Below, piece after piece: positions 1-7,236 of a stretch of DNA of 14,450 nt. The stretch is from Flavobacteriales bacterium (GTDB lineage: Bacteria > Bacteroidota > Bacteroidia > Flavobacteriales > UA16). The number at the start of each line of letters is the position of its first letter. The first letter of the stretch is position 1. The notes beneath the pieces were generated by a model. It saw only the letters and a program-made list of their open reading frames with translations, ran no database searches and was not told where the DNA came from. The stretch spans positions 1 through 14,450 of the forward strand of contig JABISU010000194.1 of the NCBI GenBank assembly GCA_018700255.1, read 5' to 3'. The position numbers and the translations under genes are program-made.

Positions 1-372
1 ACTATCCGCTTGAGGTGTGACGGAGTGACTTAGAATATGTACACCGGGAGGTAATTTATCATGAATGAGAGATAAATTAGATGTGAGGATGGGGCATATC
101 GTATTGCACCGAGTGAAAAAGAAGTCGACAATTAGGGTTTGGCCTGAAAGATCGGAAAGGGAAACCGTATCGCCCAGCTGATTAATTAAGGTAAAATCTA
201 AGATGCGATGATCCTTTTCGTGAAGCAAAGTGGGGTCGACTAGCGCTGGATTAATTTGATAAGGTTGATAAATGGGCAATCTATCAGGTTGTTTCAAGTG
301 AAAGAAATAGGTATATAGTATAGCGGCAATTGCTATTAAAGCGAAAAAAGCGAAGTTATATTTAGTGCCCAT
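1..372 (-). CDS. SCO1/SenC-family copper chaperone-like protein, partial (C-terminal part beyond left edge)
   Basis: The frame is open from an ATG at 372 to the window edge (124 codons), so only the N-terminal part is present. Residues about 6-24 form one hydrophobic anchor, placing the rest in the periplasm. The motif C89-N-T-I-C93-P after a hydrophobic strand (IVDFFFTRC) is the CxxxCP copper/thiol motif of the SCO1/SenC thioredoxin-like family, and LSHSVTP (114-120) matches the following family block (often SVDP). Family members insert copper into cytochrome oxidase CuA or act as thiol-disulfide reductases. The distal histidine ligand would lie outside the window. The gene starts 3 bases after the stop of the upstream amidohydrolase, so the two are very likely cotranscribed. 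The family call is firm; the exact client protein is unknown. Confidence 0.88.
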   Translation of the reverse strand, partial: MGTKYNFAFFALIAIAAILYTYFFHLKQPDRLPIYQPYQINPALVDPTLLHEKDHRILDFTLINQLGDTVSLSDLSGQTLIVDFFFTRCNTICPILTSNLSLIHDKLPPGVHILSHSVTPQADS

Positions 373-375
373 GAG

Positions 376-2040
376 TTATTTGTCAGAGTTATATGTCTCG
401 ATACCAGCAACAAAGGTGCGTAAAATTTTTGAATCTAGGATTGATTCTGATGGAGCCGTTAAAAGATTCCTATCTAAGATTACTAAGTCTGCCCACTTCC
501 CTACTTCAAGCGATCCGACAGATTCGTCTTGAAAATTAGCTATTGCAGCCCAAAGAGTCATCCCATATAGTGCGGACTGGCGTGAGAGAGATTGATCTGT
601 GTGGTAACCTTCTTTAGGAAAGCCATGTAAGTCTTTTCGTATCGTAGCGGCATAGAAGGTCTTAATAGGATCAATATCTTCTACTGGCATGTCAGTACCT
701 AAAGGTAGAAGGCCCAATACCTGTTCGAGATCATTGTAGGCATAAGCGTGTCTGATTCTATTGCGGCCTAGACGTTCGCCAGCCCAGTACATATCAGAAG
801 TAGCATGGGTTGGTTGGACTGAAGGTATTATACTGGCTGATGAGAATAAAGGAAGATCTTCAGGCGAAACTACCTGAGCGTGCTCAATTCTCCATCGTTT
901 ATCATTGTGACCACCAAGGATATCGTTGTAAACATTTAAAACATTTCGAACCGCCGAATCGCCTATACAGTGCGTGGCTACCTGGAATCCCAACTCATCA
1001 GCCCTTGTGAGATCGTTGTAAAAATCATCTGCATCTTGAAAGATAAAACCCTTGTGATCAGAGCGATCCGTGTAGGGTTCGAGCAGTGCAGCACCACGAG
1101 AACCAAGAGAACCGTCCATGTAGAATTTGAGGGAACGTGCTATTAGCCTATCGGTCACGAAGGGGCCAATGGCGAATGTGGAATCTAAATTGGGGTGGGT
1201 TCCGCTCGCCATTGCTACTACGCGGATAGAAAGAGCACCTGATTTATGTAGGGAGTCTATAAGCTGAATATCGGAAACATCAAGACCAGCATCGACGATT
1301 GAGGTTAGACCGCGAGCGAACAGATGTTTTTCAGCTTCTATGAGTGCTGAGATTTTTAACTTGGTGTTTACAGGCGGAATTATAGCTAGAAGAGAATCTG
1401 CTGCGCCGTCAATTAAAACGCCTGTCGGGGTGCCGTCATCAAAGGTTAACATCTCCCCTCCTATTATTTGGCGAGTCTTTGAAAGTCCTGCCAATTTAAG
1501 GGCAGCTGAATTAGCCAGTAGGGCATGACCGTCAATACGTCGGATGGCGACCGGCCTTGAAGGGAACAGTTCGTCAAGAAGTGTGAGAGTGGGGAAAGTT
1601 GTGGTGGCCCAATCTGTTTGGTCCCAACCTCTACCAGTAATCCAACCTGAAGGGTGATCCACAGCAAATAACTCAACACGATTGAGAACATCTTCATAAG
1701 AAGTGGTTCCAACAAGATCAACTGTGAGCAAGCTTAAAGCGTAACCGGTGAAGTGAGCGTGGGCGTCAATAAAGCCGGGATATATGACAGCTTGTTTAAG
1801 GTCAATCTTTTTATTTGATGTAAATGAATTCAGTATTGCTCGATCAGGGCCGGTGGCGATTATTTCACCATCTGAAATCGCGATGGCCAAGGGTGTTACT
1901 TGTTGATCTGACCCGTCGCAAGTGAGAGCTACAGCGTTATGCAAAATCAAATCTGCCTTTTGAGATTTGAAATTGCAAGAAAGAAGAGCAAAAGCAACAA
2001 TGGTATAAAGTAGTGAAGGTGGTTTTTGAAAAATATTCAT
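376..2040 (-). CDS. YtcJ-like metal-dependent amidohydrolase, predicted lipoprotein
   Basis: This 554-residue protein belongs to the amidohydrolase superfamily, Amidohydro_3/YtcJ branch. The N-terminus is a lipoprotein signal with a lipobox ending at C22 (LLSC), so it should be exported and lipid-anchored, unlike many cytoplasmic relatives. Metal-site motifs are in order: IDAHAHF with H94 and H96; GRGWDQTDW (136-144); RIDGHALLAN (168-177); KFYMDGSLGSRGA (305-317), with K305 a candidate carboxylated lysine; ATHCIGD (355-361); WRIEHAQV (383-390); and LGTDMPVE (448-455) with D450. The C-terminal VGKWADLVILD block (513-523) is the returning beta-sandwich piece. Relatives hydrolyse amide-type bonds such as N-substituted formamides, but the substrate cannot be read from sequence. 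It is the first gene of a unit with the SCO1-like gene, 3 bases downstream. The ATG at 2040 is needed for the signal peptide. Confidence 0.92.
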   Translation of the reverse strand: MNIFQKPPSLLYTIVAFALLSCNFKSQKADLILHNAVALTCDGSDQQVTPLAIAISDGEIIATGPDRAILNSFTSNKKIDLKQAVIYPGFIDAHAHFTGYALSLLTVDLVGTTSYEDVLNRVELFAVDHPSGWITGRGWDQTDWATTTFPTLTLLDELFPSRPVAIRRIDGHALLANSAALKLAGLSKTRQIIGGEMLTFDDGTPTGVLIDGAADSLLAIIPPVNTKLKISALIEAEKHLFARGLTSIVDAGLDVSDIQLIDSLHKSGALSIRVVAMASGTHPNLDSTFAIGPFVTDRLIARSLKFYMDGSLGSRGAALLEPYTDRSDHKGFIFQDADDFYNDLTRADELGFQVATHCIGDSAVRNVLNVYNDILGGHNDKRWRIEHAQVVSPEDLPLFSSASIIPSVQPTHATSDMYWAGERLGRNRIRHAYAYNDLEQVLGLLPLGTDMPVEDIDPIKTFYAATIRKDLHGFPKEGYHTDQSLSRQSALYGMTLWAAIANFQDESVGSLEVGKWADLVILDRNLLTAPSESILDSKILRTFVAGIETYNSDK

Positions 2041-2074
2041 TTTGAATTAAAGGATGAATCCCTAGTGCGTGAAC

Positions 2075-2106
2075 TTGCAAATATGACGAACTATTCACTA
2101 AATTCG
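2075..2106 (+). promoter_or_regulatory. Candidate Bacteroidota-type promoter for the T9SS OB-fold gene
   Basis: TTG at 2075-2077 is followed after 21 bases by TAAATTCG at 2099-2106, one mismatch from TAnnTTTG. Spacing is within the 17-23 range known for flavobacterial promoters. Transcription would begin close to 2110, leaving a short A-rich leader before the ATG at 2129. The match is weak enough that it could be chance. Confidence 0.35.
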
Positions 2107-2128
2107 TAAACATTTTAAAACCAAAAAT

Positions 2129-3010
2129 ATGCTATATTCATTACGCCATTTTCTAACTGCTGCCGGAGTTTTCGCAGCTACTTTCATGTCCGCACAAACA
2201 GTAACCCACACAATTGCCGAGGTTCAAGGTGAACTTTTTTCATCTCCATTGATTGAACAAGTAGTTACTGTTCAGGGAGTAATTACAGCGGCTAATGATT
2301 ACAGCTATTTCATACAAGATGGATCCGGACCTTGGAATGGAGTCTACGTATACGATAACACAAATCTACCTACTGTAGGAGATCACGTAATACTACAAGG
2401 AGAAGTGGTTGAATATTACGACCTTACAGAGATTTCCAATATTACTTATTTTGAAACTGTAAGTTCAGGTAATGATTTACCTGCGGCAGTTGAGTTAGGA
2501 ACTGGGTTTATTGGAACATCAGGAGAGCCTTACGAAGGTTGTCGAGTAAAAATAACAAATGCAGCTTGTACTAATACAGACCTAGGATTCGGTGATGCAT
2601 ATTTTGATGACGGATCTGGAGATTGTATGATTGACGATATGCTTTACACTCCCGATCCAGCTTGGGTGCTAGATGAATACTACTCTGTTACCGGTGTTCT
2701 TACATACACATATGAAGAGTATAAGATAGAACCAAGCAGTGCTGCCGATGTTAGTATTGGGATGGCTGTAGGATCAATCGAAGTTTCTGTATTTAATGTT
2801 TACCCTAACCCAACAGTTGATGCTTTAAACTTCAGATTGAACTCAAATGCCAAGGCCTACGTATATGATTCAAATGGGCGTCTTGTGTTCACACAAGATA
2901 TTGCATCTGGAGAAGTGAACTTAGATGTAAGTGGACTTCGCCTTGGAACATACAGAATTGATTGTGTTTCTGAAACCTCAATAATGAGAGCAAGTTTCGT
3001 GAAGCAGTAA
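2129..3010 (+). CDS. Secreted T9SS-sorted protein with OB-fold-like domains
   Basis: The 293-residue product begins with a signal peptide (about 1-22, cleavage before Q23). Residues about 26-112 (TIAEVQG, VVTVQGVITA, YFIQDGSG, VGDHVILQGEVVEYYDLTEI) resemble the OB-fold module found in front of secreted exonuclease/endonuclease domains of the YhcR/ExeM type. Residues about 123-210 look like a second related beta-rich domain (YEGCRVKITNA, YFDDGSGDCMIDD, YYSVTGVLTYTYEEYKIEP). The last ~75 residues, from VYPNP (224-228) to the end, form a T9SS type A C-terminal sorting domain. No nuclease catalytic domain is present, so it may be a nucleic-acid- or ligand-binding surface protein; the function is unknown. 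It stands alone on the plus strand, divergent from the amidohydrolase and convergent with the rlmL-like gene 4 bases away. Confidence 0.85.
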   Translation: MLYSLRHFLTAAGVFAATFMSAQTVTHTIAEVQGELFSSPLIEQVVTVQGVITAANDYSYFIQDGSGPWNGVYVYDNTNLPTVGDHVILQGEVVEYYDLTEISNITYFETVSSGNDLPAAVELGTGFIGTSGEPYEGCRVKITNAACTNTDLGFGDAYFDDGSGDCMIDDMLYTPDPAWVLDEYYSVTGVLTYTYEEYKIEPSSAADVSIGMAVGSIEVSVFNVYPNPTVDALNFRLNSNAKAYVYDSNGRLVFTQDIASGEVNLDVSGLRLGTYRIDCVSETSIMRASFVKQ

Positions 3011-3014
3011 CTAT

Positions 3015-4193
3015 TTATCCTTTATCGTTATCCGCGTAGCGAGAGCCCGCGTATAACTCATATCCTAGCCACCGACATTCTAAAGGGCCATTGTGCACTT
3101 TGTGTCGGTGGTTACTTTTTAAACCTATATGCTTAATTGCCTCAGGATTGGAAGAAATAATCCAAGCCTTAAATCCTGGCCAATTAAACTTGAGTCGATC
3201 GCCCATAGCTCCGTACATCTCATCGATATCTTCAGGCTCCATACGCTCTCCATAAGGAGGATTGAGAACGACCATACCTCCATCAGTCGAATTGGGTTCT
3301 GATTTAAAGAAGTCAACAAGAGATACTGTTACATCGTGAGAAGGAAGATCAAGTTGAGATAGAGCGTATTTGGTTTGGGATATAGCATCCGGATTGATAT
3401 CCGAAGCATATATAGTTGTGGGAATAGGCTCATTAAATTCCATAGCTTCGTCACGAATAGTCATCCAAGCAGTACGATTGAAGTTTTTCCACTCCATAAA
3501 TGCGAAGTGAGAACGATTCGCTTGAACAGGGAGGCCTGAAGCCCAAAGTGCAGCTTCACATGTGAAGGTTCCTGATCCACACATAGGGTCATAAAGGGTA
3601 ATTCCAGGCTCCCATCCGCTAAGAGCTAAAAGACCTGCGGCGAGGACTTCGTTTAAAGGTGCAATCGCCTTACGTGATCTATATCCTCTTCTAGATAGTG
3701 GCTCTCCACAAGCATCAAGAGAAATAGTGACGTCTTGTTTACTAATATGAAGGTGAATTCTAGCATCTGGATTGTCTCTATCGACTGATGGCCTCTCTCC
3801 AGTCTTAGCTCTGAATCTATCCACTATAGCATCCTTGAGACGTAAAGTGGCGAACTGATCGTGCTTAAAATAATCTGAATAAATGGTCGAGTCTATTGTG
3901 AATGAACCATCTTGATTCATGATATCTTCCCAAGATTTTCTGGCAGCAAGTTTGTAAAGCTCATCTGTGTGATTTGCTTTGAACTGATATAAAATACGAA
4001 GAACCTTTAAGGTAAAGCGAGCATGCATGCAATGACGGTACATCACCTCAGCAGTTGCAGTAAAGCCAACCCCTCTCCTACCTAATTTAATTTCTGTTGC
4101 CCCATGCGCTTCTAACTCATTTGCAACAAGCTGCTCTAAACCAGAAAGAGTTTTTGCATGGTATTTAGCTGTGGGTACGTTTGGAGTATTCAT
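3015..4193 (-). CDS. rlmL: THUMP-domain class I SAM-dependent RNA methyltransferase (RlmL N-terminal-like)
   Basis: This 392-residue enzyme matches the family of RlmL/YcbY N-terminal methyltransferases that make N2-methylguanosine in 23S rRNA (m2G2445 in E. coli). Residues ~1-55 are the N-terminal ferredoxin-like part, ~60-160 the THUMP RNA-binding domain, and ~165-385 the Rossmann methyltransferase. Key motifs are DPMCGSGT (202-209, SAM binding), an acidic residue in SDINPDA (D265), and the catalytic NPPYGER (311-317) typical of N-methylation of bases. The length fits stand-alone versions; the E. coli protein is a longer fusion with RlmK, which is absent here. It lies 37 bases downstream of the SUI1-like gene in the same direction. 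The exact target base is inferred from the family, and some homologues are simply called class I RNA methyltransferases. Confidence 0.9.
   Translation of the reverse strand: MNTPNVPTAKYHAKTLSGLEQLVANELEAHGATEIKLGRRGVGFTATAEVMYRHCMHARFTLKVLRILYQFKANHTDELYKLAARKSWEDIMNQDGSFTIDSTIYSDYFKHDQFATLRLKDAIVDRFRAKTGERPSVDRDNPDARIHLHISKQDVTISLDACGEPLSRRGYRSRKAIAPLNEVLAAGLLALSGWEPGITLYDPMCGSGTFTCEAALWASGLPVQANRSHFAFMEWKNFNRTAWMTIRDEAMEFNEPIPTTIYASDINPDAISQTKYALSQLDLPSHDVTVSLVDFFKSEPNSTDGGMVVLNPPYGERMEPEDIDEMYGAMGDRLKFNWPGFKAWIISSNPEAIKHIGLKSNHRHKVHNGPLECRWLGYELYAGSRYADNDKG
3066..3120 (+). terminator. Candidate intrinsic terminator for the upstream T9SS gene, inside the convergent rlmL CDS
   Basis: CCACCGACA at 3069-3077 pairs perfectly with TGTCGGTGG at 3103-3111. 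Flanking pairs (3066-3068 with 3112-3114, 3078 with 3102) extend the stem to about 13 base pairs including two G-U pairs. On plus it is followed by TTAC and a run of five T at 3116-3120. The loop is long (about 23 bases). It lies about 55 bases after the plus-strand stop at 3010 and overlaps codons for the C-terminal part of the rlmL-like gene. Confidence 0.45.
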
Positions 4194-4230
4194 TTTATAT
4201 GACTTCTTAAATCTAACTTTGTAAATGGGA

Positions 4231-4578
4231 TTATCCTCCCTTCAGCTTTACTAAATAACCGTCTTTTTCTAATCTTGAAACAACTTTATCTCTTTGGTCT
4301 CCTTGGATTAAAATGCACCCCTCTTTAACTGTTCCTCCAACACCGCACATTACTTTAAGGTCTTTACCTAGTTGTAGCAACTCAGAAGCAGGGCCGTTGA
4401 AATCTTCAACAATAGTCACAGGCTTACCCGCTCTTTGCTTGCGATCAAGACTAACGTAAAGTTTACAATCCGATGGCGTCCAGGAGGAATCATCTTCCGC
4501 CGAGTTTTCATCATCAAAGCTCATGCTAGAATTCGTACTAAAAACCAATCCATCGTTATTGCGTCGTCGTTTTGCCAT
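4231..4578 (-). CDS. SUI1/eIF1-like translation initiation factor (YciH family)
   Basis: A 115-residue protein starting at the ATG at 4578 (MAKRRRNNDG). The frame can be extended upstream to 4623, but that would overlap the divergent methyltransferase start and adds non-conserved residues. The first ~35 residues are basic, then acidic and probably disordered (FDDENSAEDDSS). Residues ~40-112 form the SUI1 fold, with RKQRAGKPVTIVEDF, CGVGGTVKEG (78-87), IQGDQRDKV (91-99) and the terminal GYLVKLKGG. Bacterial YciH proteins bind the 30S subunit and influence start-site fidelity, but they are not essential. Its position directly before the rlmL-like gene (37-base gap) groups two ribosome/RNA functions in one transcript. 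Confidence 0.9.
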   Translation of the reverse strand: MAKRRRNNDGLVFSTNSSMSFDDENSAEDDSSWTPSDCKLYVSLDRKQRAGKPVTIVEDFNGPASELLQLGKDLKVMCGVGGTVKEGCILIQGDQRDKVVSRLEKDGYLVKLKGG

Positions 4579-4582
4579 CTTG

Positions 4583-4617
4583 TTTGCAAATATTGCGCAA
4601 GGTACGAGGTAGATTTG
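4583..4617 (+). promoter_or_regulatory. Candidate promoter giving a leaderless or near-leaderless methyltransferase mRNA
   Basis: TAGATTTG at 4610-4617 is a perfect match to the Bacteroidota -7 element TAnnTTTG, and TTTG at 4583-4586 lies 23 bases upstream, at the upper end of the accepted spacing. The -7 box ends only 4 bases before the ATG at 4622, so transcription would start at or within a few bases of the start codon. The 43-base gap between the divergent starts leaves little room for a leader. Confidence 0.5.
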
Positions 4618-4621
4618 CTGC

Positions 4622-5275
4622 ATGGCACATTTCGAGGACCCAACAAATGAATATTCGACAGTTCATTCTTCTTCTGAGGGAGAGGTGTTATCTAGATTGA
4701 GAAGAGCAACATGGCTTACGACAACAAAACCTCAGATGTTAAGTGATCCTATTCAGGGTAGGTTTTTAGCGATAATAAGTAAAATGATTAAGCCTGTGAG
4801 GATTTTAGAGTTGGGTACGTTTACCGGATATTCTACAATATGCCTGTCTGAAGGTCTTGAGAAAGAAGGCGTTATTGATACTGTAGAGATTAATGATGAG
4901 CTCCAAGAGATTCAGGAAAAGTACTTTAAAGAAGCGGGGATTAGCGAAATCGTGAGAAGGCATTACGGACACGCCCTTGAAATTATGAAGAATGGAGAGA
5001 TTGAGGGTCCTTATGATTTGGTTTGGATTGATGCAGATAAGGAACACCAGATAGAATATGTAGAGTTTGCTATTTCTAAGCTGAAAACTGGTGGATGGCT
5101 CCTTATCGATAATGTAATTTGGGGCGGGGCAGTGTTCGATAAGAAAAAACTGACTAAAGTTGATTCGGGAGCGTCAAGAATACACCGACTTAATCAGTAT
5201 ATCGTTGAATGTAAAAAGGTGGAGAATGTACTCATCCCGGTTTGGGATGGATTACAGGTCTTAAGAAAAATCTAA
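4622..5275 (+). CDS. O-methyltransferase, class I SAM-dependent (Methyltransf_3 / COG4122)
   Basis: The 217-residue protein resembles cation-dependent catechol/caffeoyl-CoA-type O-methyltransferases of bacteria. The N-terminal helices carry the family block LTTTKPQMLSDPIQGRFLA (32-50). SAM-binding ILELGTFTGYST is at 61-72, with the acidic VEIND at 88-92. VWIDADKE (134-141) holds D137, and LIDNVIWGG (161-169) holds D163 and N164; these three align with the divalent-metal ligands of catechol O-methyltransferase. The natural substrate of the bacterial members is mostly unknown. The ATG at 4622 is supported because the N-terminal sequence resembles that of homologues. Its stop codon overlaps that of sucC on the other strand by four bases, so transcripts of the two genes must converge. 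Confidence 0.9.
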   Translation: MAHFEDPTNEYSTVHSSSEGEVLSRLRRATWLTTTKPQMLSDPIQGRFLAIISKMIKPVRILELGTFTGYSTICLSEGLEKEGVIDTVEINDELQEIQEKYFKEAGISEIVRRHYGHALEIMKNGEIEGPYDLVWIDADKEHQIEYVEFAISKLKTGGWLLIDNVIWGGAVFDKKKLTKVDSGASRIHRLNQYIVECKKVENVLIPVWDGLQVLRKI

Positions 5276-6483
5276 GCCACTACGGCAGCAACCGCATCAG
5301 CAGCTTCTTGAAATAGTATAACCGAAGTCACTTCGAGGCCAGACTCATCAATGAGTTTCTTCGCCTCAATAGCATTGGTTCCTTGGAGACGCACGATTAT
5401 AGGAACGTCTATGTTTCCCATGTTCTTGTATGCATCGACAATTCCTTGAGCAACGCGATCGCAACGAACAATCCCTCCAAAAATATTAACTAGTATAGCT
5501 TTAACCGCAGGATCTTTCAAAATAATCCTGAAAGCTTGCTCTACTCTATCAGCATCAGCTGTACCTCCAACATCAAGAAAATTTGCAGGTTCACCTCCAC
5601 TTAATTTAATGATATCCATAGTTGCCATAGCTAGTCCAGCACCGTTAACCATACAACCTACGTTACCATCAAGTTTTACGTAGTTAAGCCCAATCTCGTC
5701 AGCTTCAAGTTCCGCCTGATCTTCCTCAGTTTTATCTCGCATAGCTTCATAATCTGGATGACGGTAAATAGAATTATCATCCAGACTCACCTTAGAATCT
5801 ACAGCAATTATTCTATTATCAGAAGTCTTAAGAACTGGATTAATCTCGAACATTGAAGCATCACAACCTATATACGCATCATAAAGTTTGAAAACAAAAC
5901 TTGTCATTTGCTTAAATGACTGTCCACTTAGACCTAGATTAAATGCAATACGACGAGCTTGGAACCCCTGAAGTCCAGCTCCTGGATCAATCGTTTCAGT
6001 GAAAATAAGTTCCGGTGTATTTTCAGCTACTGCCTCAATATCCATTCCTCCTTCAGGAGAGTACATAATGATATTTCTTCCTGAAGATCTATCTAAAAGT
6101 ACTGACATGTAGAACTCCTCTGTCTCGGATTCACCTGGATAGTAAACGTCCTGAGCTATCAAGACTTTACTTACCATTTTCCCTTCTGAAGAAGTCTGAG
6201 CTGTTACAAGGTGTCCGCCAAGTATTCCAGAAGCTACTTCTATTACCTTATCTATTCCCTTAGCTAGAACTACTCCGTGAGACCCTGTTTCTTTGACAGT
6301 ACCTTTCCCTCGCCCACCAGCATGAATTTGAGCCTTTAGAACAAACCACTCAGTTCCTGTCTCCTCAGCTAATTTCAATGCCGCTTTGTGAGCTTTCTCA
6401 GGGGTGTCAGCAACGAGACCTTCTTGAATAGCAACTCCAAAACTTTTAAGGATAGATTTACCCTGATACTCGTGAAGATTCAT
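5272..6483 (-). CDS. sucC: Succinyl-CoA synthetase (ADP-forming), beta subunit
   Basis: At 403 residues it has the normal length for SucC, the nucleotide-binding subunit that with SucD interconverts succinyl-CoA and succinate with ADP or GDP phosphorylation in the TCA cycle. It begins with the family signature MNLHEYQGKSILKSFG. The ATP-grasp domain carries GGRGKG (56-61), an EFYMSVLLDR strand (123-132) and FEINP (212-216). The C-terminal ligase domain shows GAGLAMATMD (281-290), FLDVGGTAD (302-310) and NIFGGIVRCDRVAQGI (333-348), all conserved. No sucD is adjacent; separated sucC and sucD loci are usual in this phylum as far as I recall. It is transcribed from the 74-base gap shared with the divergent ABC ATPase gene. 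Confidence 0.97.
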   Translation of the reverse strand: MNLHEYQGKSILKSFGVAIQEGLVADTPEKAHKAALKLAEETGTEWFVLKAQIHAGGRGKGTVKETGSHGVVLAKGIDKVIEVASGILGGHLVTAQTSSEGKMVSKVLIAQDVYYPGESETEEFYMSVLLDRSSGRNIIMYSPEGGMDIEAVAENTPELIFTETIDPGAGLQGFQARRIAFNLGLSGQSFKQMTSFVFKLYDAYIGCDASMFEINPVLKTSDNRIIAVDSKVSLDDNSIYRHPDYEAMRDKTEEDQAELEADEIGLNYVKLDGNVGCMVNGAGLAMATMDIIKLSGGEPANFLDVGGTADADRVEQAFRIILKDPAVKAILVNIFGGIVRCDRVAQGIVDAYKNMGNIDVPIIVRLQGTNAIEAKKLIDESGLEVTSVILFQEAADAVAAVVA

Positions 6484-6557
6484 CTTCTTGCTTATTTGCT
6501 TATAATTCGGGCGCTAAGGTAGGCAAGATTAGGGGTTCAATTGCGTAGATTGCGTAA

Positions 6558-7208
6558 GTGATTAGAGTTAAAAATATTCGGAAGTCATTCGGAGCTCTTG
6601 AAGTTCTAAAAGGAATAGACATAGAAGTGAAGAAAGGCGAAGTGGTAAGCATCGTTGGCACATCTGGAGCGGGCAAGACGACCTTACTTCAGATCTTTGG
6701 CACCCTTGATGTAGCTTCATTTGGTACTCTCGAAATAGCAGACCAAACCGTTTCTGATCTCTCCCGTAAAGCACTTGCGGACTTTAGAAATAAACACATC
6801 GGATTCGTTTTCCAATTCCATAGACTTCTCCCTGAATTTACCGCACTAGAAAACGTCATGATGCCTGCATGGATAGCAGGGATGAACGATGAAGACGTTA
6901 AATCGAGAGGAATTCAATTACTTAAAGATTTAGGATTAGCAGATAGAGCTACCCATTTACCCTCTGAACTTTCAGGCGGTGAACAACAACGAGTAGCCGT
7001 GGCTAGAGCATTAATGAATAATCCTGAAGTATTACTTGCTGATGAGCCTTCGGGTAATCTAGATTCAGAAAACGCCACTCAGCTTCACGACTTATTTTTC
7101 GATTTACGTGATCGACTTGGTTTGACTATTGTAATAGTAACTCATAACGAAGATCTTGCTGCTAGGGCGGACCGAACATTGAGAATGTCTGACGGAGTTT
7201 TTGTCTAA
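6558..7208 (+). CDS. lolD: LolD-type ABC transporter ATP-binding protein
   Basis: The 216-residue ATPase has all canonical ABC motifs: Walker [10 protein letters not shown] (34-42), Q-loop Q86 in [18 protein letters not shown], signature LSGGEQQR (138-145), Walker [14 protein letters not shown] (158-170) and switch H196. [16 protein letters not shown] and EPSGNLD are characteristic of the LolD/MacB/FtsE group, and the overall sequence is closest in style to LolD, which powers release of lipoproteins from the inner membrane toward the outer membrane. No permease gene (lolC/E) is adjacent, so the specific transporter is inferred. The start is GTG at 6558: the preceding in-frame codon (6555-6557) is TAA, which rules out an upstream start. 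Confidence 0.88.
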   Translation: MIRVKNIRKSFGALEVLKGIDIEVKKGEVVSIVGTSGAGKTTLLQIFGTLDVASFGTLEIADQTVSDLSRKALADFRNKHIGFVFQFHRLLPEFTALENVMMPAWIAGMNDEDVKSRGIQLLKDLGLADRATHLPSELSGGEQQRVAVARALMNNPEVLLADEPSGNLDSENATQLHDLFFDLRDRLGLTIVIVTHNEDLAARADRTLRMSDGVFV

Positions 7209-7236
7209 ATCGGTATTACGGATTTAATGGTGAATC

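Noticed and set aside
810..1721. Small open frames opposite or out of frame within the amidohydrolase gene (810-1010, 1340-1528, 1464-1721).
   Set aside because: They are shadows of a fully conserved enzyme frame with no start context or domain of their own.
4579..4623. Fifteen-residue N-terminal extension of the SUI1-like protein.
   Set aside because: The extension overlaps the divergent methyltransferase start, is not SUI1-like, and MAKRRRNN at 4578 is a natural start.
6484..6557. Promoter search in the gap between sucC and the lolD-like gene.
   Set aside because: TATAATTC near 6501-6508 and nearby TTG triplets do not fit TTG-(17-23)-TAnnTTTG on either strand, so no promoter is called.
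7206..7226. Inverted repeat TAAATC/GATTTA between the convergent lolD-like and polyferredoxin genes, considered as a terminator.
   Set aside because: The stem is only six AT-rich pairs with a nine-base loop, and no T run follows on either strand.
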